The notes under the pieces were generated by a model. The model did not search any database. It saw only the letters and a program-made list of their open reading frames with translations, and was not told the DNA's origin. 64,000 bases of DNA from NCBI GenBank assembly GCA_030762175.1, contig CM060841.1:12994501-13058500 (forward strand), read 5' to 3'. Positions within the stretch are counted from its first letter, which is position 1. Each line of letters opens with the position of its first letter. Positions 1-11,290 of the stretch are shown here, in pieces. Origin of the DNA: Metallyticus violacea (Eukaryota; Arthropoda; Insecta; Mantodea; Metallyticidae). A program made the translations under genes and the position numbers.

Positions 1-803
1 AAGCTGAACAGTTGAACATTAACTCGCTCTAAACAAGAATTTCTCTATTGTTTCGCCATGTTGCCATAGGTTTGGCGGTTATTTTTATGCAACAGAAATT
101 ATGACTAGTCTCTAGTTATTTTTTAAATTACAGTTAAAAATAATCACCAGTTGGCAACTTTTATACAACTGGCCCTAAATGTCAACAAAAGTTGAAAGTT
201 ACCATATAGCTAAAAAATAGAAGACTGTGTTGGAAAGAGATAATACTCTTGCAGTATATTAACAGTATCCTACTAATTGTAAAGAGAAATTTGTCTGATT
301 CAAAGTCTCTAACAGTGTTAACACAAAGAAGTGGCAATGTAGAAAATGCATAACGTTGCTCATAAGCTGGTTTTCAGAAAGAAAGCATATTCTAGTTCTC
401 CACTTTGTGGTGGCTATAAAACAACCTCAATGTAATATTAATTAAAAGGTTATTCTGAACAAAAACTGGTATACAACGGTTAGATTAGTTCTAGTAGTTT
501 ATAATTCAAGTAGGCAAGTAAGCAATCATAGGCACATAGAATTCACACACATTCATTTCAAATGTCATAAATAGATATATTACCTAAAAGCCTAGATTTT
601 TTATTAAGATTTGAAATATTTAGACAAAAACCCGCCAACAAGTGCACACAATTCTTCCCCTGTAAATTACACGTATAATTAATGTGAATATTCTATGTAA
701 TACAAAGTGGATGTAATGGTAAGAGGCTGATCCAAGTGGGTGTCCATATTATAGTGCAATGTTTTGTTACTATCCTGTTTCTAAGAAATCACTCGCCCAA
801 GGT
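1..803. other. AT-rich stretch, nothing recognised
   Basis: No coding similarity, tRNA-like head, terminal repeat or long tandem repeat is visible on either strand. The composition is AT-rich like the window background. Confidence 0.5.
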
Positions 804-1018
804 ACCACCACGAGTAGCCGATGTCGTAAAGGCGCGGACTTGCGAGCGGGAGGTTTGAAGTTCGATTCCCGCCAGGATCGTCCTTCCTGAATGAGGTTTT
901 TTCCAGGTTTTTCTCAGTCCTCATAAATGGCAAATGTCGGGGAGGTACCCATAACTTAGGCCTGGAACGTTTCCTTCGTTAAAAAAAAAGTTCTTAATAA
1001 TACATAATTTCATCTCAA
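804..1018 (+). repeat. SINE-A copy, 3' truncated
   Basis: The copy begins with a degraded class II tRNA-like head (the usual GGTGGCCGAGG A-box region reads AGTAGCCGATG here). A recognisable B box (GTTCGATTCCC) follows, then the SINE-A body with the GGGGAGGTACC and CTGGAACGTTTCC landmarks. It stops after the CATCTCA segment, before the tail region seen in complete copies. No target-site duplication was found. Confidence 0.85.
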
Positions 1019-1812
1019 GTTCTAGAAGCTGCGATTGTTCCAGGCAAACATCTCTAAATCGCCCATTCGCACTGAAGTAGTCCAAAGCAAAAGGAGAGGG
1101 AAAAGGTTTTCAAGAAAAAGAGAATAAAGCAAGCAAATGTAATGTGAAACAAAGAGAAACAAAACTAATAATAAAACAATAAGGATAAAAAGAGCGCTAT
1201 GGAACGTTCGTTTGTTAAAGGTTGGCCCGCTTTGCCGATGTGAGAGCAAGGTGCACATCTCAACCTTGAAAGCAGCTGCAACAACCGCCACATTCTTCAC
1301 GCCTCTGGATGTTTGGAGGTTAATGGCTCACTGTTGCACCACATGGGGGCGGAGCGTGCTTAAGTAAACGCAATGCCCTCACTTGCTGTAGGAGTTGAGC
1401 CGTGCTTAAGATAACAGCTCGACTATGTTGTAACACAAATCTCCATTTATAAACTTTATCTCGTTGTCTAATGCTGGAGCAGTATTGTTGTATACACTTG
1501 CCTAGCAAAGTGTTGCAAGCATAAATATAATTAACAAACATCATTATAATTATAATAAAGTCAACCTTGGACAGCACAACTGATTTAACTTAACATTTAA
1601 TTTAATTCACGAAATTATGCGAGATGTAATTTAATCAACATTGTCAAACATCTGATGTTTTATTACTCGTGAGCCATACAAGTATCATTCTCTTGTGCGA
1701 CATTTGTTCCAACACGTTAGCAAGCAAGATCCCTTCAGTTATGTGTCAATTACGGGTGACTGCCATGTGCTGCCAATAGTTATGTTATGGCTCAGCACAA
1801 ATATTATTTGTC
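1019..1812. other. Unassigned sequence
   Basis: A modestly GC-richer patch lies at about 1190-1430. No open frame here resembles a known protein and no element ends are visible. Confidence 0.4.
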
Positions 1813-1890
1813 ATTTTTTTTAAAGTAATGTTTAACTTCCGTTTTTACTGCTGAGGCACCACTGCCGGTTGTCTATGATTGATACATACC
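1813..1890 (-). repeat. SINE-A tail fragment
   Basis: Reverse-strand match to the last ~75 bp of SINE-A: a T run, then GTTTAAC, then CGTTTTTACTGCTGAGGC and the CACC/GATACAT landmarks. The head and most of the body are absent. Confidence 0.65.
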
Positions 1891-2238
1891 GCTAATGTTG
1901 TATTGTCAGGCTCCAGCAATTTGAACAAAGCTTTTTACGTCTAGGGTTGACTGAAACAAATCGCACACAACATCCTACAACCCCTGAAGACAAAATGAAT
2001 ATCTCTCAATTTCTCAACAGGGCTAATTATTACTACCTATAGGTACTTAGAAGAATGCAAAAATACATGATAATTACAAGTTCTTCTTTCCTAAAATGAT
2101 CAAATTATTATATAATTAAGTGCTTTTATTTCACAAAATTGAATCGATATTTAAGTCCATAACTCGAACATGAAAAGGACACGAGAGTGGTTAGTTCTAA
2201 CTGTAAGTACTCTGCTTTTCCATTATAAATATACACAC

Positions 2239-2500
2239 GGACACGGATGGGTGGAGACTATTTAGCGGAAGGTCTGGGGTTCGATACCCTCCAGGACCGT
2301 CCTCCCGGACTGAGGATTTTTTAGGTTTTCCTCAGTTCTCATAAACGGCAAATGGAGGTACCTAAAATTTAGGCCTGGAACGGTTCCTTCCTTTAGGTAT
2401 AAAACATTCTTTCCCAATATATCATCTCATGTATCATCAGTGTCATCGCCTGTAATGCCTCAGTAGTTAAAACCGGAGTTAAACACCATTAAAAAAAGTA
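2239..2500 (+). repeat. SINE-A copy, head damaged
   Basis: The copy starts within GGATGGGTGG and has lost much of the A box and the anticodon-like arm. The B box (GGGGTTCGATACC) and body are present to the final GTTAAACACCATT plus short A tail. It also lacks a few bases before GGTACC. Confidence 0.8.
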
Positions 2501-2514
2501 TTCACATAAACTAA

Positions 2515-2671
2515 ATCCAACCGAGTTTACGTTTGGAACTCGCGTTCTGGAGGTTCCGGGTTAAAATCCCTAGGAACCGGACTATGCATTTTCGTGGTTT
2601 CCCCTGGTCGCTTAGACCAGGATGTACCTCTACTTTCCACCAACTTTCCGCTCTCCTATTTCACATTGCAG
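2515..2671 (+). repeat. Fragment of a further tRNA-headed SINE (SINE-D)
   Basis: A B-box-like GGGTTAAAATCCC follows a GGAACTCGCGTTCTGGAGG segment, and a non-tRNA body runs into the SINE-A insertion at 2682. The head differs from SINE-A, SINE-B and SINE-C. With one copy in the window the family assignment is weak. Confidence 0.4.
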
Positions 2672-2681
2672 TTACACAGTC

Positions 2682-2975
2682 ACCGCCACGGGTGGCCGAG
2701 GTCGTTAAGGCACGGACTCGTGAGCGGGAGGTCTGCGGTTCGAATCCCGCCAGGACCGTCCTTCCTGACTGGGGTTTTTTCCAGGTTTTCCTCAGTCTTC
2801 ATAACTGGCAAATGCCGGGGAGGTACCTAAACTTAGGCCTGGAACGCTTCCTTCCTTAAAAAAAAATATCCTTTCCCAATTAATCATTTCATCTCATGTA
2901 TCACCAGTGTCCACCGCCTGTGGTGCCTCAGTAGTAAAAACGGGCGTTAAACACTACTCAAAAAAAAAAAAAAAA
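2682..2975 (+). repeat. SINE-A, complete copy with target-site duplication
   Basis: This is the best reference copy of SINE-A. It has the tRNA-like head with A box (GGTGGCCGAGGTCGTTAAGG) and B box (GGTTCGAATCCC), a body with the GCCGGGGAGGTACC and CTGGAACG landmarks, a conserved TGCCTCAGTAGTAAAAACGG end and a 16-base A tail. An 11-bp direct repeat, GTTACACAGTC, flanks it at 2671-2681 and 2976-2986, which is the signature of LINE-driven insertion. The internal open frame over the head is a by-product and not a gene. Confidence 0.95.
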
Positions 2976-3202
2976 GTTACACAGTCTAAAGTGCCAGGAC
3001 AAGGGCCGCTGGTGTGTGTGATGGTGGCTTGGGCTTTGTAAAGGTATCTGTTCCTGTGTTGGTGTCTCCCTCGTCACATCCCTTTCTCCCGGAGGTGATC
3101 TCACAGTGGGGTAGGCACGAGCGACCATTAAACAACAGAAATATCCTCTTCCGTGCAGTTCAATACAATCTAGTCCAATCTTGTCATAAATTAATAAAAT
3201 AA

Positions 3203-3241
<39 letters not shown>

Positions 3242-3243
3242 TA
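3203..3243. repeat. (AAT)n microsatellite
   Basis: About 13 uninterrupted trinucleotide units. It does not adjoin a recognisable SINE-B. Confidence 0.9.
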
Positions 3244-4080
3244 TTAGTGTTTCAAGTTCACAATGTTGGTGACATTGAAGTAAACATTTTATTTATTGGG
3301 AGCCTCTATGTATATAATAAAATGGCTTCCTGTCGTGAAAACTCAGATAAATAAGAAAATATAACTGAGTATATAAGCGTAAAATAAAAATACTATGGAG
3401 AAGAGAAGAATATAAAACATAGAGGGAATTATGCACTATAACGATTTCCATACCAAATCGAAGAAAGCAAATGCTTTAGATATCCCTAATTTAGCATAGA
3501 CTGAGTATCTAGATCATATAAGTAACAAAACCGTTAATCTGTATCTATCACAAGTGTTTGTACGACTTAACACACAAATACCCGGGTCAGTTGTCCGTCT
3601 GGAAGCTATTTACTGACACATATGTACATTGAGTGCATGGTCAATCCTGTTTCAGGGCCGCCACGAAACACACACACGGATGGATAAATAGAATGAAGAT
3701 GAATGACGAAATGAAAGGAAAATACATGGCAGAGAAGAGCTAACTCAGTATTTGTCCTTTTTTAAAATGAACTGAGGAAAATCAAGGACACTTTTAGTCC
3801 GGCTAGTCGTTGAAAGGATCGGGATACTGATCCCGAATATCAATACCGAGCCCATCCCGCTCGTTTGAAATGTATTCAAATTTCTTTGACAGTATCTAAT
3901 TACAGCAAGTTTACGTATTCCATGAATTTGAAGTTTATTTGAAATCTTGTAAACAATTTTACAAGATCATTAATTAATAAGCAAAATATGGAGAAAAAAA
4001 AATGCGTACATCAATATAACATAAAATAGAAATACACTTTTTATAAATATGCATTTGGTAATCATACGGTAATCAATGTC
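3244..4080. other. AT-rich stretch, nothing recognised
   Basis: No reading frame with family similarity and no terminal repeats are visible. Confidence 0.5.
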
Positions 4081-4417
4081 TCTTCTTCTCATTTGGCGCT
4101 ACAGGCTGGAGTGAGCCTTGGCCTACCGCGGCAACCTCTGCATCCTTTACCTCCGTCTTACGACTTCCTTGATAGATGGCAGTATTGCAAGGGGGCATTG
4201 ATCAGCATGCCGGCACCCCACCGCTCGCCTATCATGCAGCTTTCACGATCGAAGAACGCCACCTCTCCATCAAGCAGCTTCCCAATTGTCCTCACGAGGC
4301 TGGGCGAACCCCGTTCCAACCTCCCTAACTTAGAAAAAAAAGTAGGTACCGGGAATGGAACCCGGATCTCTCGGCCACAGTGAGCAACACTAACCACTAC
4401 AGCAAGGAGGTGGTCGT
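4081..4417 (-). repeat. SINE-C, tRNA-headed SINE
   Basis: Read on the minus strand, the element starts with a tRNA-like head: an A-box-like TGTAGTGGTTAG and a perfect B-box-type segment GGGTTCCATTCCC just before GGTACC. A body of about 250 bp with no similarity to SINE-A or SINE-B follows, ending in a GAAGAAG-type short repeat. The arrangement is typical of tRNA-derived SINEs. It is the only copy here, and no target-site duplication was clear. Open frames on both strands across it are not genes. Confidence 0.65.
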
Positions 4418-6096
4418 AGAGTAAGTAAAATTAAGGGAAAATATTTAAAGCTAAATTAAAATTTGCAACTTATTTGTAACAGTCAATATACAAAGTAAAA
4501 GTCGATAGTAAGTGGAATGTATCAGTTTCAGAACTTAAAAAGCTTAGCGAGAAATTACTGCCGTAGAAGAAGATGAAGACTACGAGAGAGACACCTTATT
4601 TATTTCCAACTTAAGTGCAAAATGTATTTATAACTTATGTTTATGGACCGTGGATAAATATCGTTCAAATGAAACAAAGTAACTTAAATGATTATTAGCT
4701 TATCCACGCACACTTACAGAATACATTCACTTGTTAACTTATCAAAAAAGTCTAAAAGCAGCTACAATCAGCAAGTTGCTCTATATAAGACGGAAAGAAA
4801 TGCTTAGCGGGAAAAAAATACCTGACAACGGGACATTTGTTTATCTGCACGATTGAATATCCCGATCGTTCCCCCTTGACCACCTCTCTCATTTGGAGAC
4901 TCAACCTTTTATATTTATACCATAAAAGATCAATTGATAAGATTTTAGACTTTATAGAGCTAGGCACTGTTATGTTGTTTGCCACCCTGCACGTTTGTTT
5001 TAGAACCACAAATTATATTGCAATAACTAGGTACGGGAGGAAAACACAATTTAATGTTCATCACGTCTACCAGTATTTCCATTAGTTTGCCCTCAGCTGT
5101 GACCGCAATTTTGTTGTTTTAATCGTATTTGTGCATACGTTACAAACGTGAATTCAAACTCCCCCCCCCCGCCTCAAAAAAAATTAAACTCACAATAAAT
5201 ATTCATGTTCTATTACGATCCAGTACCAGAACAATGATATCTGTCAAATCCGAATTCACTGAAGTTCCTTTAGAAACAAATGAGAATAAGCAAGAGATAC
5301 AAACTCCAAATCATCAAACATGCGTTAAGTTAAAAAAAAAAAAAAAATGCAAAATTGTCAAGTGAAGTAGGGCTGATCATCTGAAGAAAAATGAAGTAAA
5401 GGCTTTTGTAAAGGCATGGAAAAAGTTATCATCAGAATCTTAACAAACAGGATGATTTCAATGATAGATAGCACAGATTTATGAAAAAGTAACAAAACTT
5501 CAGCCCGAGTTTATCAGTTAAACAGGCTCTTGTTTAAAAGTGAGTTATGGGTTGTTGAAGACCCTGCGTCTGCGGACCAGATGAGCGAACTCGAGACCTC
5601 AAGGCTTTCCAAGACCAGACCGTCCCAGGGTCCGTTAAAACATTAATGGTTGTTCTTAACCATATTCTTTTGCAGAATAATTCTCATAAGATTTTTCGTA
5701 CGCAATTGTTTTTACGTTGAAAGAGTTTATGACACGACAATGTAGCTATAATACATCTTACTTAAACTAAACTCGGCCTGTTTTGCAATCATATCATTAA
5801 TTCGTTTTATGAATAAAAGCATCCTTAAAGAGTATATTATGTTTATTTTTAATCCTTAATGATTTGTGGAATAATGTTTTGGTAAAACTCAGCAAATGCT
5901 ATAAAATAAAATTGTTTTGCAAAAAAGGGGGTAATAAGAATAATGGCAAGGAGAAAATGATTATTGTAAATCACTATTCAAGACATTAGCAATTTTACTA
6001 TTAACTTGCTAATATATTCCAGTTGTACTTTTATTTCGAGTGGACAACGGAAATATTCATAAAAATTAAGATTTACAGAGCAAAGAGACCAGACAT
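4418..6096. other. AT-rich stretch with short homopolymers
   Basis: The stretch holds a 10-base C run at about 5161 and a 15-base A run at about 5333. No coding similarity or element ends were recognised. Confidence 0.45.
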
Positions 6097-6105
6097 AGGC
6101 AGGAC

Positions 6106-6277
6106 GTCGGTCCTGGTGGTGTAGTGGTAACCATACTTGCCTTCTAAACCCAAGATCGCGGGTTCAAACCCTGCCAGGATGATGGATTTTTTTCGTAAAA
6201 ATCCAAGTATGGCTTCCTTCGGAAGGGAAGTAAAGCCGTGGGTCCCGTGTCGTACGCTGATGAACAAATAAACAAAC
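6106..6277 (+). repeat. SINE-B, internally deleted copy with target-site duplication
   Basis: A full tRNA-like head is present (GGTGGTGTAGTGGTAACC and GGGTTCAAACCC). The body reaches GTGTCGTAC, jumps directly to GCTGATGA and then to the tail, so most of the 3' body is missing. A 9-bp direct repeat AGGCAGGAC lies at 6097-6105 and 6278-6286. The deletion must have been present in the source RNA or arisen after insertion. Confidence 0.9.
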
Positions 6278-6611
6278 AGGCAGGACTTACAGAGACCAGG
6301 TCTCAAGTTGGAGGCACTCCAAAAATGAGTTTACTACAATGGTATAGTATTATTTAATTCGCTTCCATCACGTATAAAGGAAGTACATTGTAATAAAAAT
6401 AAGTTCAGGTTAGCAATAAAGACAGAACTTACCACTTTAATCTTATACATATAAAAGAAGTTTATACAATCAAAAATTAAGTGCACTAATTTTTCTCCAT
6501 TGAATTAATTCAGTTTTGTGAATACTTTAGGTTACCATTTTGCAAATATTCAAGATTTAAATAATTTGAGTTTCATTAGTATGTTTTTTTTCTAAGAGCC
6601 ATTTTAATTTC

Positions 6612-6612
<1 letters not shown>

Positions 6613-6650
<38 letters not shown>
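6613..6650. repeat. (TTA)n microsatellite joined to a SINE-B tail
   Basis: About 12 units, abutting the reverse-oriented A/T-rich tail of the SINE-B at 6651. It probably grew from that tail. Confidence 0.85.
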
Positions 6651-6651
<1 letters not shown>

Positions 6652-6915
6652 TTATTTATTTATGGACGCTCTTTAACATCTCAGGTCATCAGCGTCCCAT
6701 TCAATTCTGGGCGTGAAACGGCCGATAAATTTTGCTCAGAGGTCTCTTCTTTCAGGCTTGAGGTTTTTTATCGTGCCGCAAATGTACAACACGGGACCCA
6801 CGGCTTTACTTCCCTTCCGAAGGAACCCATACTTAGGATTTTTAGGTCCTGGCCGGGATTGAACCCGCGATCTTGGGTTTAGGAGGCAAGTATGTTATCA
6901 CTACGCCATCAGCAC
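6651..6915 (-). repeat. SINE-B copy
   Basis: Reverse-strand copy: tail, then the GACGCTCTTTAACATC end, GACACGGGACCCACGG-like middle and the head ending at ACTACGCCATCAGCAC. A segment between the body and the head (the GCCCGAAAAA region) is deleted, so AGGTCCTGGCCGGG directly follows the body. No clean duplication was found. Confidence 0.9.
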
Positions 6916-8099
6916 AGACTTCTTTTCTTTTAATATAAAAAATGATCATCTCTGATAAACTCTACACTAGAGTTAAAATTGCAAATATGAACAGAAAGAG
7001 AATTATTTTCTGATGAAATCTACTCGTGCATCCTAGAGTTAGACTAACTCTAAAAGAGTTGGCTAAACTCATTACAGGATCCACAGATTGGAGTGATATA
7101 TATGACAAGCTGCCGGGGCGCAGAAAGAGGGAAAGGAGAGGTAAGAATTTCCCCTTCTTGGCAAGCAATTTTCTTGTTTCTTAAATTAAAAATTCCTTCG
7201 TTGCTAGGGAAAGTTAGTTCCCGCTATATCTGCAAAATCACAGCTTGTCAATATCTCATATCTGCTAGAAATGCTTATATACCTATATTCAAACAAGGAA
7301 GTCTATCACCGAACTGCAGAACAGAAAGCAATGGAAGGAACTCTTGAAGTCGTTGTGGGTTCTGTTTATCTAATGTTACACACTTATTAAAAAAAAAAAA
7401 AAAAAACCCACAGAATATTCAGCCCAATGCTTGTCATATAGAAAATAAAGTTTTAACGTTTGTGAATACTTGTTTGCAGCATTTCAAACTCTGATACAAA
7501 TTTAATGTTCTTACCAACATTTCACTTGAAATACTAAAGTAAATTACGTTAATATTTTACTTTATGATACTTTACTTTCGAGAGAGAGACAGGATGCACC
7601 TCGGGCTGTTTCCCTCTCATTTTAATTACTATTTAATTCAGTGCTCTGTAGCAAAGAATATTAACTCTTCGCTCTATGCAAGGACGTTCGTAGATTATTT
7701 TTGTGGGAGAGATTTATCATATTTTAAAGAGCACTGGATTTGTGAGTTCACAGCTCGAAAATGTGAACAAATATAATGGGGGAGTTGTCCCATTTTGCTC
7801 TCTCCCCATTTACTTCTGTGCTAAGTAATGCACGTTGTCATTTCCGGTTCCGTGTTAATTTCGTCTACAGTAAAACGTAATTGACAAGCGACGAACAACT
7901 GCTGCTCTGAAATTCTGCCTTTGTCTCTACAAATCTTCAGCTGAGGTCTGCAATGTTACACCAGACGAGTTCCTCTCTATAACTCAGCTCGAAGATAGCT
8001 TAAAATGTTTAGAGAGGGAAGGCAATCAATTTCAAGTTCGTACTCCAAAGGGAGAAAACATTAACGCAAAATTGCGTCAACAAAAAATTACACGTGGGA
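6916..8099. other. Unassigned sequence with poly-A
   Basis: An 18-base A run is at 7389-7406. No family similarity was recognised. The left edge of the mariner-2 relic at 8100 is diffuse, so part of this stretch may belong to it. Confidence 0.4.
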
Positions 8100-8720
8100 C
8101 GTGATTACTGCATGCAGTTGAAGATGATGTCATAGAGAGACCCGGAGTTTCTTTCAAAGGCAATCACGGCTGATGAAACTTGACTACGCTATTTCAATCC
8201 TGAGTGCCAACAGCAAAGCTCTGTGTGGAAATCTTCAACATTCCCAGCACCAGTGATTTCTTCTGCTGGGAAAAGTGTGGTCAGTTCATTTTTCCAAATT
8301 CAATTTATTAGTGTGTCGTACCTGTATACACAACTGCAACTGGGCAATACTACAGAGATATCCTGAAAACCCTGCAAGGACATGTCACACGCAAAAGACC
8401 ACGTTCACAAGCCGGTTGTGTACCATGATATTACACGGCCACACATCGCATATGTTGCAAAATATCTCACTAGAATCAAATGTGTCCCTCACCCTCGCTA
8501 CAGTCCATATATAGCGACTTTTTTCCTATTCTCAAATTGAAGAAACATGGTCTTGGAAGGCATTTTCCATCATCAGAAGCAGCGGTGAAGGCTGCGGGGA
8601 TGACTATTCAGCATGTATTTGAAGACTGCCAGAAACGCTGGGAGAGATGCATTGCATCCAACGGGGGACTACTTTGCGAAAGATCATCAAAATTATGAGC
8701 AGGAGTAAAGATATGTTGTA
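8100..8720 (+). pseudogene. Mariner-2 transposase relic, catalytic part
   Basis: This was a Tc1/mariner cut-and-paste transposase (DDE nuclease fold). Across several frames the mariner landmarks appear in order: ITADET followed by an in-frame stop and LRYFNPE (first catalytic Asp, about 8173), YYRDILKTLQ, HDITRPHIA (second Asp, 8427-8429), a corrupted YSPYIATFFLFS where the family has YSPDLAPCDFFLF (third Asp lost), GRHFPSSEAAVKAA, and a C-terminus near FEDCQKRWERCIAS. The N-terminal DNA-binding half is not recognisable. At least three frame breaks and a stop make it dead. It matches the reverse-strand relic at 52690-53165, for example around TACTACAGAGAT. Confidence 0.75.
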
Positions 8721-9433
8721 TATGTGAACAGGACAACAATCAACTCGCCCACTGCGTGCGTGAACTTTGAACAGCTCATGCCTGGCAGTAGGAGGCTATG
8801 ATGGGGACCCCAGCAATTTAAAACTGCATTCAATAAAGTGCATTAGAATGAAAACCAATTCTGAAACAGATTCTATTTTTAAAACATGCTGTAACACACA
8901 CTTAAGTACAAGAGATATGCTGACTTTTCGCGCAAGAAACCTGGGGTAAACACAACTGCAGCTCCAGCTGGCAACACTGGTCCACGTGTTCCGTGACTCC
9001 ACGTGCCGTTCGGCTTCCATAGAGGGCGCGCAGGAACATCCAACCAGGCACTTCAGCACACACAAAAACAAGGAGGGCTGCACACCAACGCAAGGGGCCC
9101 ATACCAATTGTCGTTCCTTACTGCCGATGTGTCTGTGTGTCTAGACAGAGAGATAACGACTTGTTCGGCTGGCAGATTGCCCTTGTGCCTGCTGGAGGAG
9201 ACATCCTCAAACCCACCTACCTCTTACTTCCACTCACCGGAAGCGAAGCGCTCGCAGTCACAAAAATATTTAGAGCTGCCTTCGATATAAATCCTGAAAA
9301 AAATTCATTCATATACTCAATAAATTTAAAATACAACACGCGTAATTTCATTTCTGTCTGAGTGAACAGATGAATGAAGTTAAATAGCTTTTTACACCTA
9401 AGAGAAGTGTTACTTCAGATATTGCATTCCCCT
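8721..9433. other. Unassigned sequence
   Basis: The first part is probably the decayed 3' flank of the mariner-2 relic. A GC-richer patch at about 8940-9240 contains short open frames on both strands with no recognised similarity. Confidence 0.35.
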
Positions 9434-9690
9434 TTTTATTTTATTTTTTTATTTACGGACGCTCTTTAACGACACAGGCCATCAGCGTCCCATTCAATTC
9501 ACGGCATAAAATGACCGATCAGTTTTGTTCAGAGGCCTGATCTTTCAGGCTTGAGGTTTTTTTACCTGCCGTAAATCTACGACACGGAACCCACAGCTTT
9601 ACTTCTCTTCCGAAGGAAGCCATATTTAGGATTTTTACACCCACCCAAAAGAAAACTTGGCCGGATTGAACCATAGTCGCCATACTTATA
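9434..9690 (-). repeat. SINE-B copy, head damaged
   Basis: Reverse-strand SINE-B with a T-rich tail, an intact body and a heavily damaged tRNA-like head: only CCGGATTGAACC and CCATACTTA remain. More diverged than most copies in this window. Confidence 0.85.
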
Positions 9691-10463
9691 AAAATAAAAG
9701 AAACATTTTAATCAGTGTCATTGTAAAACTTTTAATAATTAGGGGAACGAATGCTTTGAAACCAGAGAATCAGTGATCAAACACAGAAAATGTACGAAAC
9801 TGAAAGAAAATCTCGAAACCCAGAGTACTAATTTGGATTGAAAATAACATTACAACTCTTTTTTGGCTTTTGCTAGTAAAAGTTAAAAAACGTGCAGTTT
9901 TAAAAAAACCACAAGAGAATAATTTTGGGAGATAAACAGGTGAAAATTTAAAGACTTTTAAATATTTTGTACACATTTTTTATTTTAAAAGTGGAATATA
10001 TAAAACAATTCAAAATCACATCAATGCATATCATACCGAAGCTTGATTCTAACATTAAATAATGACAAAAATGTATTTTTTACAAATTTAATGTGTTGAA
10101 ATGAATAAGTAAACAATTAATCTCTTATTGTAGAAGAAAAAGATTATGTTGAAAAGAAATGAGAAAAGAGGAGAATGCGCTTTTCAAACTAAGAAAGGAA
10201 AACATATAGGAGGGAAGAAGGGATAAAAAAAAGGCAGAGAAAAAATTAAAACATATTCTTTATTAATATGTAAACGTTTTTCTTTTTCTACTTCTATATT
10301 CTTTGTATCTTTAACTTTTCCGCTTTTATGTATATGTTTCTTCCCTGTTGCGTATCTCTCCCCCCTCCTTCTCTCTGTACCTCCATTGACTGAGTTGCAT
10401 AGATATGGATGTAACCTTTTCATAACGTTTTAACTTTTTTAAGGGTGCAGGTTTGAGTTTCTC
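9691..10463. other. AT-rich stretch, nothing recognised
   Basis: Purine-rich near 10170-10250. Short open frames are compositional and show no family similarity. Confidence 0.4.
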
Positions 10464-10860
10464 CTGGGGAGTATGGTTTACTGCACAGACTACATGCTTC
10501 ATAAAAGAGAAAGGTTCTTCCAAAGGAAGCTGTTAAGAAGTGTGGTTTCAAGGAGATCGACCATCCACCCTACAATCCAGATCTAGTTCCCAGTGACTAT
10601 TTCCTCTTCTCAAAACTCAAGAAGGACCTTCGAGAAGGAAATTTAAGTGTGACGACGAAATGATGGGTGCTGTTTATGCCCCTTTTGCTGACAAGACTTG
10701 TGACTATATTGTGAGTGGGGTGGGGAGGGATTGAAATGTTAATTCAAAGATTTGAGAAGTTTATTGCAGTAAAGGCTAACTATACTGAAAAAGTGAAATA
10801 TAGTTTTTCTCCTAATCATAGCTAGAAAATGATTAGGCCGAAAACTTATGGACCTACCCA
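10464..10860 (+). pseudogene. Mariner-1 copy (M1), 3' part with internal deletion
   Basis: The copy starts in the transposase at the segment encoding the GEYYAGLLHRLRAS region. About 60-70 bp before the KEAVKKCGFKEIDHP segment are missing. It then continues through the conserved PDL-PSDYFLFSKLKKDL motif, with the third catalytic Asp intact, to the 3' untranslated region and the 3' terminal repeat TTATGGACCTACCC at 10859. The 5' half is absent. Alignment to the copies at 12505, 19679 and 45588 is straightforward by eye. Confidence 0.85.
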
Positions 10861-10907
10861 CAGATGTCCAATCAGATTTAGACCCAATATTGTGACAATG
10901 TCACTTT

Positions 10908-11290
10908 CTAACCATAGACAAACACCCTGCATAATATGCTTTTGACATTATTTTGGTATTTAGGGCCAGACGCTTCAGCATTAGGAAGCATCATATATAA
11001 ACCAAAAACGAGATCAGTTTTTATATATTTGTGCATTCTCCTGTCATCTGAATGCAGACCGAAACGTGGCTGTTTATGAAGACAACGCGGCTCCATTGTT
11101 CCTGTTGCCAAACCACATGTTTCCGGCACCAGACCCGATTTCTTTGGCATGAACCGAATCGACAGGCATGAATTACTCTGTCGTGCAGTCTATTTCTAGC
11201 TATTTGTGTTGAAACATTGAATTGGCAGCCTTGTGCAGGAGACTTCTTAATATGGCAGTAGTAACCCATCTCTTAGGACCCTTAGGCACT
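10908..11290 (-). pseudogene. Tc1-like transposase relic
   Basis: On the minus strand, read across frames, a KKSPAQGCQFNVSTQIARNR segment precedes LHDRVIHACR and, after a frame change, RFGLHSDDRRMHKY. This order is that of the Tc1-type transposase between its second helix-turn-helix and the first catalytic Asp (family pattern DESRF..DDRR). The catalytic DES has decayed to a non-acidic triplet. No terminal repeats were found, and its 3' side abuts mariner-1 copy M1. It may extend to about 11390. Confidence 0.5.

Noticed and set aside
2682..2760. Functional tRNA genes at the SINE heads
   Set aside because: The heads are embedded in repeated SINE bodies, have imperfect arms and no proper acceptor-stem closure, so they are tRNA-derived promoters and not tRNA genes.
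2533..2859. Open frame of 108 codons containing an EVVKART-like peptide
   Set aside because: It is a translation of the SINE-D/SINE-A sequence. The same peptide recurs wherever SINE-A occurs, on either strand (for example 41542-41772 and 57796-58035).
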